A stretch of 64,000 nucleotides of DNA from Dokdonella sp041395345 (GTDB lineage Bacteria; Pseudomonadota; Gammaproteobacteria; Xanthomonadales; Rhodanobacteraceae). This document shows positions 1 to 8,808 of this stretch, piece after piece. The translations under genes and the position numbers were made by a program. Within the stretch, counting starts at the first letter, position 1; every line of letters starts with the position of its first letter. The notes below the pieces were generated by a model. The model was not told the DNA's origin and made no database searches. It was given only the letters and a program-made list of their open reading frames with translations. Location: the NCBI RefSeq assembly GCF_041395345.1, contig NZ_JAWLAR010000018.1, forward strand, positions 31,529-95,528, written 5' to 3'.

Positions 1-1956
1 CGGTTGCAGGACAAGCAGCAGATCCTCGAGACACCCGACGTGGCCGACAGACTGGAGCGTCTGATCGCGCTGGTTGATGGCGAGATCGATGTCCAGCAAA
101 TCGAGAAGCGCATTCGCGGCCGGGTCAAGTCGCAAATGGAGAAGAGCCAGCGCGAGTATTACCTCAATGAGCAGATGAAGGCGATCCAGAAGGAGCTCGG
201 TGATTCCGAGGATGCGCCCAGCGAACTCGAGGAACTTGCGCGCAAGATCGAAGCCGCAGGGATGCCCAAGGCGACCCTGAAAAAGGCCCGTGCGGAACTG
301 GGCAAGCTCAAGCAGATGTCACCGATGTCTGCCGAAGCGACGGTGGTCCGCAACTACATCGACTGGATGGTTGCCGCACCGTGGAAGAAGCGGACCAAGG
401 TACGCAAGGATCTTCGCCTTGCCCAGGAAGTGCTCGATGCCGATCACTTCGGCCTGGAGAAGGTCAAGGATCGCATTCTCGAATATCTTGCCGTGCAACA
501 GCGCGTGCACAAGATGAAGGGGCCCATCCTCTGTCTGGTGGGACCGCCCGGTGTCGGCAAGACTTCGCTCGGACAATCCATCGCCAAGGCCACCAACCGC
601 AAGTTCGTGCGCATGTCGCTGGGCGGTGTCAGAGACGAGGCCGAGATTCGCGGGCATCGGCGAACCTACATCGGATCGATGCCGGGAAGGATCATCCAGA
701 ACATGTCCAAGGCAGGCACGCGAAACCCGCTTTTCGTGCTCGATGAAATCGACAAGATGTCGATGGACTTTCGAGGCGATCCCGCCTCGGCGTTGCTTGA
801 GGTGCTGGATCCCGAACAGAACAATGCATTCAGTGACCACTATCTGGAGGTCGATTTTGACCTCAGCGAGGTCATGTGGATAGCGACTGCCAATTCGTTG
901 AACATTCCCGGACCCTTGCTGGACCGCATGGAAGTCATCCGCATCCCCGGTTATACCGAGGATGAAAAGGTCAACATTGCCGAGCGCTATCTCATTCCGA
1001 AGCAGCTCAAGGCGAACGGACTGAAATCCCATGAGCTGGATATCGAGGAAAGTGCGATCCGCGACGTGATCCGCTACTACACGCGTGAATCCGGCGTGCG
1101 AAATCTGGAGCGCGAAATTTCCAAGATTTGCCGCAAGGTCGTCAAGGAACTGAGCCTCGCGGAGCCGGCCAGGTCTGCCAAGGGCAAGGCCGTCGCCAAG
1201 AAGGCCGTGGCTCGCAAGTCCGTGCCCAAGCGCAAGCAGGTGCGTGTTTCAGGCAAGAATCTTGACCAGTATCTTGGCGTGCAGAAATTCAACTTCGGTC
1301 GCGCCGAGCTGCAAAATGAAGTGGGTCTGGTCACCGGCCTGGCCTGGACAGAGGTCGGAGGCGACCTTCTCAGCATCGAGGCGACCACGGTTCCGGGCAA
1401 GGGCAAACTTCAGCATACCGGACAACTTGGCGATGTCATGCAGGAATCCATCCAGGCTGCCCTGAGTGTCGTTCGAGCGCGCGTGGACCGGCTTGGCGTT
1501 GATCCCGAGTTCCATCAGAAACTCGACGTGCACATTCATGTTCCCGAAGGCGCAACACCCAAGGACGGGCCCAGTGCCGGTGTGGCGATGTGCACGGCCC
1601 TGGTATCCGCGCTGACGCGCATACCGGTGCGTTCGGATGTGGCCATGACCGGAGAAATCACCCTGCGTGGCAGGGTATTGCCGATTGGCGGGCTCAAGGA
1701 AAAGTTGCTTGCGGCACACCGGGGCGGTGTTGGAACCGTGATTATTCCCGAAGAAAACCGCAAGGATCTCGCAGACATACCGGCCAACGTTACCGAATCG
1801 CTGGAGATACGACCGGTCAAATGGATTGACGAGGTACTCGATATTGCACTGGAGCGTCCGCTCACGCCGGGTTCGCGTACCGAACCGCCAGCCGCTGCGG
1901 AAATTCCGGCCAAGGGCAAGCGAAGTTCCGCGGAATCTCCGGTTCGTCCGCATTGA
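1..1956 (+). CDS. lon: ATP-dependent protease Lon, C-terminal part (5' end outside window)
   Basis: Lon is a cytoplasmic ring-shaped AAA+ serine protease that degrades misfolded and regulatory proteins. About 650 residues are visible; family members have roughly 800, so most of the N-terminal substrate-binding domain lies left of the window. Numbering from base 4, the coiled coil with QMEKSQREYYLNEQ is near residue 45, Walker A GPPGVGKTS near 180 and Walker B FVLDEIDKM near 243. The catalytic Ser is in KDGPSAG at about 524 and the catalytic Lys in GLKEKLL at about 567, with the same 43-residue spacing as in E. coli Lon. Between the AAA+ lid and the protease domain (about residues 388-414) there is a Lys/Ala/Arg-rich insert, and the C-terminus has a basic tail. 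hupB follows, as in Xanthomonas. Confidence 0.97.
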   Translation, partial: RLQDKQQILETPDVADRLERLIALVDGEIDVQQIEKRIRGRVKSQMEKSQREYYLNEQMKAIQKELGDSEDAPSELEELARKIEAAGMPKATLKKARAELGKLKQMSPMSAEATVVRNYIDWMVAAPWKKRTKVRKDLRLAQEVLDADHFGLEKVKDRILEYLAVQQRVHKMKGPILCLVGPPGVGKTSLGQSIAKATNRKFVRMSLGGVRDEAEIRGHRRTYIGSMPGRIIQNMSKAGTRNPLFVLDEIDKMSMDFRGDPASALLEVLDPEQNNAFSDHYLEVDFDLSEVMWIATANSLNIPGPLLDRMEVIRIPGYTEDEKVNIAERYLIPKQLKANGLKSHELDIEESAIRDVIRYYTRESGVRNLEREISKICRKVVKELSLAEPARSAKGKAVAKKAVARKSVPKRKQVRVSGKNLDQYLGVQKFNFGRAELQNEVGLVTGLAWTEVGGDLLSIEATTVPGKGKLQHTGQLGDVMQESIQAALSVVRARVDRLGVDPEFHQKLDVHIHVPEGATPKDGPSAGVAMCTALVSALTRIPVRSDVAMTGEITLRGRVLPIGGLKEKLLAAHRGGVGTVIIPEENRKDLADIPANVTESLEIRPVKWIDEVLDIALERPLTPGSRTEPPAAAEIPAKGKRSSAESPVRPH

Positions 1957-2089
1957 GCCAGTGCCGCCGGATCCGGGCGCGAACCCCGTTCACGCCATGG
2001 TGACTCGGCCCCGGGATTGACGCATGCACTCTTTTTTGCGTGTGCCTTCGGGTGCTCAGAGTACTTAAAAATCCGCATAAAACCTTGTG

Positions 2090-2118
2090 TTGCGCGGTAT
2101 CAGGGGCACTGGTATAAA
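2090..2118 (+). promoter_or_regulatory. Predicted sigma70 promoter of hupB
   Basis: TTGCGC (2090-2095) and TATAAA (2113-2118) are separated by 17 bases inside the 309-base gap between lon and hupB. The start codon of hupB is about 150 bases downstream, so the message would have a long leader. I see nothing else clear in the gap 1957-2265. Inference from the match to consensus only. Confidence 0.6.
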
Positions 2119-2265
2119 GGTCAGGCCACGATTCGCCGATACAAAACGTATCCTGCGGATACGCGGGGGAACATGCATTGCGCGGGAGGTCAGCCCACCT
2201 CATTCATGCCGCGCGATCAGTTCGAACCAAACACATCCGGGTTGCTGCTCGAAAGGGAGTTGATA

Positions 2266-2538
2266 ATGAACAAAGCTGAATTTATTGGTGCGGTTGCCGA
2301 CAAGGCCAACATGTCCAAGGCGGACGCCGAGCGCGCTGTCGAGGCGGTTTTTGGCGTCGTCAAGAGTGCCCTCAAGGCAGGTGATAACATTTCTCTGGTT
2401 GGCTTCGGCACGTTTACGGTGCGCACGCGTGCCGCTCGTACCGGCCGCAATCCGCGGACCGGCGAAACGATCGAGATCAAGGCGTCCAATGTACCTGCAT
2501 TCAAGGCAGGCAAGGGGCTCAAGGACGCGATCAACTGA
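2266..2538 (+). CDS. hupB: DNA-binding protein HU, beta type
   Basis: HU is the small histone-like protein that bends and compacts DNA as a dimer. The 90-residue length is the family standard. The start MNKAEFIGAVADKA is typical, and the beta-arm region carries GRNPRTGE with the conserved proline that intercalates into DNA. The ORF is open upstream to 2017, but the ATG at 2266 follows a good ribosome binding site (GAAAGGGAG, 2251-2259) and gives the exact family N-terminus. It sits between lon and a tRNA-Val gene and probably shares a transcript with the tRNA. Confidence 0.97.
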   Translation: MNKAEFIGAVADKANMSKADAERAVEAVFGVVKSALKAGDNISLVGFGTFTVRTRAARTGRNPRTGETIEIKASNVPAFKAGKGLKDAIN

Positions 2539-2550
2539 GTCAAGGACAGG

Positions 2551-2625
2551 GGGTGCTTAGCTCAGCGGTAGAGCGTCGCCCTTACAAGGCGAGGGTCGGG
2601 GGTTCGAAACCCTCAGCACCCACCA
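2551..2625 (+). tRNA. tRNA-Val (anticodon UAC)
   Basis: The cloverleaf is complete. Acceptor arms GGGTGCT and AGCACCC pair, the anticodon stem TCGCC/GGCGA encloses loop CTTACAA with anticodon TAC, and the T loop is TTCGAAA. The CCA end is encoded (2623-2625). It starts 12 bases after the hupB stop. Recognises GUA and probably other valine codons. Confidence 0.97.
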
Positions 2626-2719
2626 CTCCATGTTCTGAGCGTCCAGTCGGTTACAATACTGGACTGTCTCGCCGGGGGTAGCGGATCAGGATCCGTTCCG
2701 TTTGCTACCTCCCATGCAG

Positions 2720-2745
2720 GGCGCCCGAGTGGCGCCTTTGCTTTT
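2720..2745 (+). terminator. Rho-independent terminator after hupB/tRNA-Val
   Basis: A perfect GGCGCC stem (2720-2725 and 2731-2736) with a five-base loop is followed by a T-rich tail (TTGCTTTTT). It lies about 95 bases after the tRNA and before ppiD. It should end the hupB-tRNA transcript. Confidence 0.7.
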
Positions 2746-2839
2746 TCATGCGTGGGTCGATAGCTGGCTCCACGTTGTTCATTGTCGACGGCCAGGCCTG
2801 CCGGTTGTCGGCTGCAAACCCACAACATTAGGCGGTTGC

Positions 2840-4747
2840 ATGCTTCAGGATCTACGCGCAAAAACATCCGGTCTGATTGCGAAGATCATTCTTGGCGCGA
2901 TTGTCGTCGCGTTTTCGTTCTTCGGCATTGAGTCCTATTTCATCGGACGGACGGATACCTTTGTAGCCCGAATCGGCGACAAGGAGATCTCGCAGCAGGA
3001 ATTCCGTACTCGCTTTGACGAGTTCCGGCAGCAGCAATTGCAGCGTACCAACGGAGCCATCGATGCGCGCATTTTTGATCAGCCTGACATCAAGCGCCGT
3101 ATTCTCGATCAGATGATCGACGAGCAGGTGCTGCTCAATGCCAACGAGAAATACGGCATAGCGATTCCTGCGGACCGCCTGCGCGAGGAAATCTCGAGTA
3201 TTCCGGCATTCCAGCGCGACGGCGCATTCGATGCAGCCTTGTATCGCGCGCGTCTGTCGGCTCAGGGCATGACGCCCAACGCATTCGCCGAGCGTGTTGC
3301 CGAGGAGCTCGCCGCCAGGGAGATTCCGGTGGATGTTGCAAGCAGCGCGTTTGCAACGGACAAGGAGGTCGATGAACTGCTGCGGCTTCGCGGTCAGCTT
3401 CGCGATTTCAGCTTCGTGACCCTGACTGCGCCGGAACCTGCATCGACCGAAATCCCGGAACAGGAACTGACGGAATTCTATGAAGCGCACCAGCAGGACT
3501 ACATGAACCCCGAGTTGGTTGCGCTGGAGTATGTCGAGGTCAATGCGCAGGATCTTGCCGTGCAGCTGGTTGCAGATGAGGCCACGCTCAAGGACAGGTA
3601 CGAAAAGGAAAAGTTCCGATTCGTGACCACAGAGCAACGCCTCGCTTCGCATATCCTGATCAAGGTGCAAGGGGATGGCGGGCCTGACGAACAGAAAAAG
3701 GCGCTTGAAGCCGCAGAGGCCGTTTCTGCCAGAATCAAGGCCGGTGAAGACTTTGCCGAGCTCGCCAAGACCGAATCCGCGGACCTGGGTTCCCGCGCCC
3801 TTGGTGGCGACCTTGGCTGGATGGACAAGGGCATGACGGATCCGGCATTCGAGGAGGCGCTATACGCGCTGGAAAAGGGCCAGGTCTCCGATCCGGTTCT
3901 TTCTTCCGAGGGCTACCACATTATCGAGGTCCGGGATATTCGCCCGGGAGCGGCGCGCAGCTTCGAAGAAGTCCGCGAGGAACTGGCATCCGAATATGCC
4001 GAGTCTGAACGCGAGCGTGCCTACAACGAACTGTCCGGTCGCCTGATCGACCTGAGCTACGAGGATTCGACATCGCTGGCTCCGGCGGCTGCCGAGCTGG
4101 GCCTGAAGGTCGAGAAGACCGAGTTGTTCTCGCGCAGCGGCGGATCCGGTCTTGCCGGCAATCCTGAAGTCGTACGCGCCGCATTCTCGGATCCCGTACT
4201 GCTGCAGGGAAACAATTCGGATCAGGTTGAACTGGGTCCCAACCACATGGCTGTCGTTCGCGTCAGCGAACACAAGCCTGCAACGCCAAAGCCGATGGCC
4301 GAGGTCAAGGATCAGGTCGAACAGCGAGTTATCGCCGAACGCGTCAGCAAGCAAGCTCAGGAGCGTGCGGATGAACTGTTCGCACGCCTTGAAAAGGGCG
4401 AGTCCTTGCCCGCCCTGGCGCAGGAATTGACGCTTGAGGTGCAGGATCAGCAGGGTATCGGGCGCAGTGCCGTCAATGTCGACCAGGCACTCGTATCGGC
4501 TGCATTCGCGTTGCCCCGGCCAGCGGGCGGCAAGTCCGAGTTCAGTCTTGTCACGCTCGGTGGCGATTCCTTTGCGTTGCTTGAGCTCAAGGGCGTGACC
4601 GACGCTGACCCGGCGGCTGCGGATCAGCCCACGCGGGAGGCTGCCAGAAACACGATCAAGCAAGCCAATGCGGACGCGGCCGCCCGGGAATTCGTGGCAG
4701 CACTCAGGGCTGGAATGGAAATAGAGATTTCCGAAGAACGCTGGTAG
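2840..4747 (+). CDS. ppiD: Periplasmic folding factor PpiD (SurA-type N domain plus PpiC rotamase)
   Basis: PpiD is an inner-membrane-anchored periplasmic chaperone near the SecYEG exit that helps fold envelope proteins. The 635-residue product starts MLQDLRAKTSGLIAK and has one membrane segment at about residues 13-33. A SurA-like chaperone region follows, then one parvulin (PpiC) domain at about 255-365 (FRFVTTEQRLASHI through EGYHIIEVRDI), then a long C-terminal chaperone part. The ORF is open back to 2702, but the ATG at 2840 gives the family N-terminus. Its ribosome binding site is weak. In E. coli, too, ppiD follows lon-hupB. Confidence 0.93.
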   Translation: MLQDLRAKTSGLIAKIILGAIVVAFSFFGIESYFIGRTDTFVARIGDKEISQQEFRTRFDEFRQQQLQRTNGAIDARIFDQPDIKRRILDQMIDEQVLLNANEKYGIAIPADRLREEISSIPAFQRDGAFDAALYRARLSAQGMTPNAFAERVAEELAAREIPVDVASSAFATDKEVDELLRLRGQLRDFSFVTLTAPEPASTEIPEQELTEFYEAHQQDYMNPELVALEYVEVNAQDLAVQLVADEATLKDRYEKEKFRFVTTEQRLASHILIKVQGDGGPDEQKKALEAAEAVSARIKAGEDFAELAKTESADLGSRALGGDLGWMDKGMTDPAFEEALYALEKGQVSDPVLSSEGYHIIEVRDIRPGAARSFEEVREELASEYAESERERAYNELSGRLIDLSYEDSTSLAPAAAELGLKVEKTELFSRSGGSGLAGNPEVVRAAFSDPVLLQGNNSDQVELGPNHMAVVRVSEHKPATPKPMAEVKDQVEQRVIAERVSKQAQERADELFARLEKGESLPALAQELTLEVQDQQGIGRSAVNVDQALVSAAFALPRPAGGKSEFSLVTLGGDSFALLELKGVTDADPAAADQPTREAARNTIKQANADAAAREFVAALRAGMEIEISEERW

Positions 4748-4750
4748 CAG

Positions 4751-4776
4751 AAAAGGGCCGCGCTGCGGCCCTTTTC
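4751..4776. terminator. Bidirectional terminator between ppiD and fabI
   Basis: The inverted repeat AAAAGGGCCGC / GCGGCCCTTTT with a three-base loop carries an A run on one side and a T run on the other. It can therefore terminate both convergent genes. It begins 4 bases after the ppiD stop. Confidence 0.88.
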
Positions 4777-4819
4777 GATGATGACGCATGCAACTGGCGA
4801 ATGCGTCTGGCGAGAGGCC

Positions 4820-5605
4820 TTATTCGATGCCGGTCATGCCTACCGTGCTGTAGCCGCAGTCGACATACATGATCTCGCCGGTCACGCCTGAAGCAAGGTC
4901 CGAGCACAGGAATGCGCCGACATTGCCGACTTCTTCCGGCGTCACGTTGCGGCGCAACGGTGCACTTGCTTCGACGTGATCGAGCATCTTGCGCAAATTG
5001 CCAACGCCCGAGGCGGCCAGAGTCTTGATCGGGCCTGCGGAAATCGCATTCACGCGGGTCCCTTCGGGACCGAGGTTGTAGGCGAGATAACGGACGTTGG
5101 ACTCGAGGCTGGCCTTGGCGAGGCCCATCACGTTGTAGTTGGCCAGTGCCCGCTCGGCGCCAAGATAGCTCAAGGTGAGAATCGATCCATTGCGCCCCTG
5201 CATCATCGGCCTGGCGGCCTTGGCCAGCGCGGCGAGACTGTAGCTCGATATGTCGTGCGCAATGGCGAAACTTTCCCGCGTCAGGTTGTCCAGGAAACCG
5301 CCTTGCAGCGTTTCGCGAGGAGCGAACCCGACCGAATGCACGAGGATGTCCAGGCCATCCCAGCGTGCACCGAGATCACTGAAAACCTTTTCGATCTGTG
5401 CATCGTCAGCGACATCGAGCGACATGACAATGTCCGAGCCGAATGCCTGCGCAGCTTCATCGACGCGGCTCTTCAATTTTTCGCTCTGATACGTAAGGGC
5501 GAGTTGCGCGCCTTCCCGGTGCATCGCTTCAGCAATTCCCCAGGCGATTGAACGCTTGCTGGCGATGCCGATGATCAAGGCGCGCTTGCCGTGCAGAAAT
5601 CCCAT
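4820..5605 (-). CDS. fabI: Enoyl-[acyl-carrier-protein] reductase (NADH)
   Basis: FabI reduces trans-2-enoyl-ACP in the last step of each fatty acid elongation cycle. The 261-residue product is the usual FabI length. The cofactor region is the divergent GIASKRSIAWGIA type, and the active site Tyr157-x6-Lys164 lies in NYNVMGLAK. The C-terminus is VDCGYSTVGMTGIE. The start at 5605 has GGAGGAA directly upstream; an ORF extension to 5677 lacks family similarity. Convergent with ppiD, as in Xanthomonas. Confidence 0.95.
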   Translation of the reverse strand: MGFLHGKRALIIGIASKRSIAWGIAEAMHREGAQLALTYQSEKLKSRVDEAAQAFGSDIVMSLDVADDAQIEKVFSDLGARWDGLDILVHSVGFAPRETLQGGFLDNLTRESFAIAHDISSYSLAALAKAARPMMQGRNGSILTLSYLGAERALANYNVMGLAKASLESNVRYLAYNLGPEGTRVNAISAGPIKTLAASGVGNLRKMLDHVEASAPLRRNVTPEEVGNVGAFLCSDLASGVTGEIMYVDCGYSTVGMTGIE

Positions 5606-5713
5606 GCTTCCTCCAGTACACCGCGATGAATTGTCACGCGAATGTCCGCGTTGCCGCTTCCAGTCATTCGCGATCATTTCGCGCAGTGTAACCGAGTCAC
5701 TGGCAAATGGACT

Positions 5714-7054
5714 TCAATACTGTGGCGCACGGACGCGCAACGGCATGTCCAGTTGCAGGATCGAATTCTTGTCGAGATTGTTCCAGCGAAGCAGCTGGGC
5801 AAGCTTGACGCCATGGCGACGTGCAATGGCTGACAGGGTGTCGCCTTGCCTGACCACGTATGTCGCGGGATTCCCGTCGACTTCCCTACCCTGGCCGGGA
5901 ACGAGTAACCGGGTGCCGCTTGCAGCGAGGGAATCCGGGGCAAGGCCGTTGGCAGAAGCCAGGGCCTGGACGCTCAGACCGAAAGAGCCTGCAAGGGAAT
6001 CCAGTGTTTCCCCCGGCGCCATGCGATGCGAGTGCCAGTCCGCTAGCAGGCTCTTCGGAAGCAGAACAACGTTCCTTTCAAATTCCGTCATTCGCGTAGC
6101 GGGTACGAGCAGGCTGCTGACAGGGCCGATTTGCCCGGGGGAAGCCGTATGTGCGGCATTGAACCTGCGCAGTGCATCGAACGACATGCCCAGCAAGTTT
6201 GCAGCCACGCGCATGTCGATCGGTGCTTCCGGGGTGAGCTGCACGAGGAAGTCGTCTTCTTCAGGGGCCGGAAGATCTGCGTCGAATTCTTCGGGTTGCT
6301 GGACGATACATGCCATTGCGAGCAGACGGCTGAGGTGCTGAAGAGTGGTCTTGCTGAGATTCAGTTGACTGAGCTCCATGGCATCCAGTTCAGCTATCGA
6401 GCGGTTGCCGAGTTGCCGCTTGACCCGAAACTCGCCCGCATTGAATGCCATGGTCGCCAGTCGCCAGTCGCCGAACTCGCGGTCGTAGCGTTCGATGAGA
6501 TCCAGTGCCACCCGGGTCGATTCGATTGCGTCGAGCCTCTGGTCGTAGTCCTTGCCGATATGAAGCCCGCGGGCGGAGGCGGTCCGGCCCATCAATTGCC
6601 ACATGCCTGCGGGTCCGCGCCCCTTGGCCGGCAGTGGTCGGTAGCCGCTCTCCACATAGGGCAGGAGCGCGAATTCGCCTGGAAGGTTGCGCCTCTCCAG
6701 TTCATCGACCACGAGCAACAGAAATGGCATGGCGTTCCGCAGTGAGCGGGTGAAAATGGCGCCCGACCGCGTATACGACCTGGCTTCCTTGAGAACCGCA
6801 CTGCTGTGGTTGCAGCTGTCGAGCGCGAATCGGCTGCGCAATCGCGGCCAGGGTGAGAGGTCAGCGATAAGCGCTCTTTCGGGAGGGGCAGGCTGCACTT
6901 GTACGGCTGTTGCCGGAGGCTCTGCAATCACCTCTGCTTCGGCCTCGACCGGGGGCGGAGCCTGACGATGTTTTGGAGCCGCGCACGCGGCGAGCACAAG
7001 GCACAGGATAACCGATGCGTGCAGGCACGCGATCCGGATCCCGGTAAAACTCAT
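5714..7054 (-). CDS. mltD: Membrane-bound lytic murein transglycosylase D, lipoprotein with two LysM repeats
   Basis: MltD cleaves the peptidoglycan glycan strand, forming 1,6-anhydromuropeptides. The 446-residue product begins MSFTGIRIACLHA and has a lipobox LAAC at about residues 21-24, so it should be a lipoprotein. The SLT domain includes the catalytic Glu135 in PYVESGYRP followed by GPAGMWQLM. Two LysM peptidoglycan-binding repeats follow: the degenerate HRMAPGETLDSLAGSFG and the typical TYVVRQGDTLSAIARRHG at the C-terminus. The ATG overlaps the gloB stop by 4 bases (ATGA), so gloB and mltD are probably co-transcribed; the same pairing is found in E. coli. Confidence 0.93.
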   Translation of the reverse strand: MSFTGIRIACLHASVILCLVLAACAAPKHRQAPPPVEAEAEVIAEPPATAVQVQPAPPERALIADLSPWPRLRSRFALDSCNHSSAVLKEARSYTRSGAIFTRSLRNAMPFLLLVVDELERRNLPGEFALLPYVESGYRPLPAKGRGPAGMWQLMGRTASARGLHIGKDYDQRLDAIESTRVALDLIERYDREFGDWRLATMAFNAGEFRVKRQLGNRSIAELDAMELSQLNLSKTTLQHLSRLLAMACIVQQPEEFDADLPAPEEDDFLVQLTPEAPIDMRVAANLLGMSFDALRRFNAAHTASPGQIGPVSSLLVPATRMTEFERNVVLLPKSLLADWHSHRMAPGETLDSLAGSFGLSVQALASANGLAPDSLAASGTRLLVPGQGREVDGNPATYVVRQGDTLSAIARRHGVKLAQLLRWNNLDKNSILQLDMPLRVRAPQY

Positions 7055-7827
7055 GCGCGAAAGGAATCCTTGAGGGCACGCAACGCTGCGAAGCGTGCCA
7101 CACGATCGCCATGCGTCGACGTTTTCTGGCCAAGCCCCGCTATGACGCTGTCGGCATCGATGCGCAGGAACGGATTGCAGGCCAGTTCCTCCGATAGGAG
7201 CGAAGGCACGCTGGATTGTCCCGATGCGCGCAGTCTTCGAACTTGCTCCATTCTGCTCAACAGGGAAGGATTCCCGGGCTCGATGGTGCATGCAAATGCG
7301 CAATTGGCTTGCGTGTATTCGTGTCCGCAGCAGACTCGAGTCTCTCCGGGCAGCCTTGCCAGCTTGTCCAGTGAGCTGAGCATCTGCTCAGGCGTGCCTT
7401 CGAACAGGCGCCCGCAGCCCACGCTGAAAAGGGTGTCGCCGCTGAACAGCAGGCCATTGCCGTGATAGGCAACATGACTGAGGGTGTGTCCAGGTACGGC
7501 AATGACTTCAAATGCGCATGCGGGCGCCTCCATGACGACACGGTCGCCATCGCCAACGCGATGGGTGGCCTGTTCGATGCGGGGATCCGCCGGCGCGTAC
7601 ACGCCTGTCTGGCCCAGCTTCAGCAACTCCGGTACGCCACCGACATGATCGGGGTGGTGGTGGGTAAGAAGAATCGCCCGCAGACGAAGTTTCTCGCGTG
7701 CCAGAACTTCGATCACTGGGCCAGCTTCTCCCGGATCCACCACGAGCGCATTGCCCATCGTATCGGCGAGCAGCCAGATGTAGTTGTCATTCAGTGCCGG
7801 TATCGGCTGCAGCCGCAAATTGCTCAT
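7051..7827 (-). CDS. gloB: Hydroxyacylglutathione hydrolase (glyoxalase II)
   Basis: Glyoxalase II hydrolyses S-D-lactoylglutathione to D-lactate and glutathione, the second step of methylglyoxal detoxification. The 258-residue product is the family length. It has the metallo-beta-lactamase metal site THHHPDHVGG at about residues 55-64, a further His in VPGHTLSH and a terminal domain with FRI near the end. It overlaps mltD by 4 bases and is divergent from a methyltransferase gene. Confidence 0.95.
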   Translation of the reverse strand: MSNLRLQPIPALNDNYIWLLADTMGNALVVDPGEAGPVIEVLAREKLRLRAILLTHHHPDHVGGVPELLKLGQTGVYAPADPRIEQATHRVGDGDRVVMEAPACAFEVIAVPGHTLSHVAYHGNGLLFSGDTLFSVGCGRLFEGTPEQMLSSLDKLARLPGETRVCCGHEYTQANCAFACTIEPGNPSLLSRMEQVRRLRASGQSSVPSLLSEELACNPFLRIDADSVIAGLGQKTSTHGDRVARFAALRALKDSFRA

Positions 7828-7833
7828 GGGTGA

Positions 7834-7864
7834 ACTATAGCCGCGGCATGGGTGGGCCGGGCAA
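7834..7864 (-). promoter_or_regulatory. Possible leaderless promoter of gloB
   Basis: On the minus strand TATAGT (7839-7834) lies only 6 bases before the gloB ATG, so transcription would begin at or next to the start codon. A TTGCCC lies upstream (7864-7859) but with a long 19-base spacer. No ribosome binding site is visible in the 6 bases. The rest of the 7828-8127 divergent gap holds no feature I recognise. Confidence 0.4.
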
Positions 7865-8127
7865 GTGCATGTCCAGCAGCATTCGCAATCGAACTGCCCG
7901 GATGCCGGTCCCTTCCATCCATCGCGACGCGTTCACTCGGGCATGCTGTCCAGCCGTGCTTCGCGCGCGGAAGTGCGGAACAACCAGTGTCCTGTTCGAT
8001 TCTCGCACATGCCCGCGATCGCTCCGCGCCAGCCCGGAACGGATGATCCTCTGCGCCCCTGATGTAAACTCCGAGTCCAGGCAAGAACAGCATTTGCAGG
8101 ACCCCATTCTTCGTGCAGCACGAATCC

Positions 8128-8808
8128 ATGCAGTTTTTCGAACTCGCCCAGATGCGCAGCCTCCTGTCCCAGGAATGGAGCTTCGCGAGCGAGCTGGCCC
8201 GCAAGGCCCCATCCGGGTCCGCTGTCTCGCTTGCTCCCTCCGCGATGGCCGAAGAAGCCGGGATTCGCAGCCATCCTTCAATGATTCGCCTGCATTTCGG
8301 AGAGGGCTGCCTGCGGGGTGATCTGCGCTGCCAGCCTGACGCCCTGCCGATCGAAAGCGACAGCATCCAGCTGCTGATTGCACGTCACGTGCTTGACCTG
8401 CTGGATCCGGACAGCGGGGTTGAGCAGGAACTGGCACGCGTGCTCGCGCCGGGCGGAACCCTTTGCGTTTTCGGCATGAACGCGCTGAGTCCCTGGCGAA
8501 TCTGGACCGCGCTCGGTGCGCGAGATGCATCTCCAAGGCCTCGAATGCGCAGTCTTGGTCGCGTCCAGCGCGTGTTCACCAGAGCAAGCTTGCGGCCCGT
8601 CAAACGCGGATTTCTCGGCGGTGCCTGGCCAGCAGTTGCCGCAGATGCGGCCAATGTCGGATGTGGTGGCCGCCTCGATGGGGCGTGGATTCTGGTGCTG
8701 ACCAAGCAGCGCTCCGAGGTTCGCGTGATTCCACTGCGGCGACGTGCGAGTGGCATGGCGCTGGGCCGCGGACTGGTCCAGATGCCAAGCCGGCGCGCCT
8801 GTCTGTGA
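8128..8808 (+). CDS. Class I SAM-dependent methyltransferase-like protein next to rnhA
   Basis: A methyltransferase-type fold protein of about 226 residues. The core LPIESDSIQLLIARHVLDLL followed by ELARVLAPGGTLCVFGMN matches motifs after the SAM site in Methyltransf_11 proteins, but the usual GxGxG SAM loop near the N-terminus is poor here. The substrate is unknown. A GTG at 8113 is an alternative start; the ATG at 8128 gives MQFFELAQMRSLLSQ. Its stop overlaps the rnhA GTG by 4 bases. The order gloB // methyltransferase-rnhA-dnaQ is shared by many gammaproteobacteria. Confidence 0.75.
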   Translation: MQFFELAQMRSLLSQEWSFASELARKAPSGSAVSLAPSAMAEEAGIRSHPSMIRLHFGEGCLRGDLRCQPDALPIESDSIQLLIARHVLDLLDPDSGVEQELARVLAPGGTLCVFGMNALSPWRIWTALGARDASPRPRMRSLGRVQRVFTRASLRPVKRGFLGGAWPAVAADAANVGCGGRLDGAWILVLTKQRSEVRVIPLRRRASGMALGRGLVQMPSRRACL

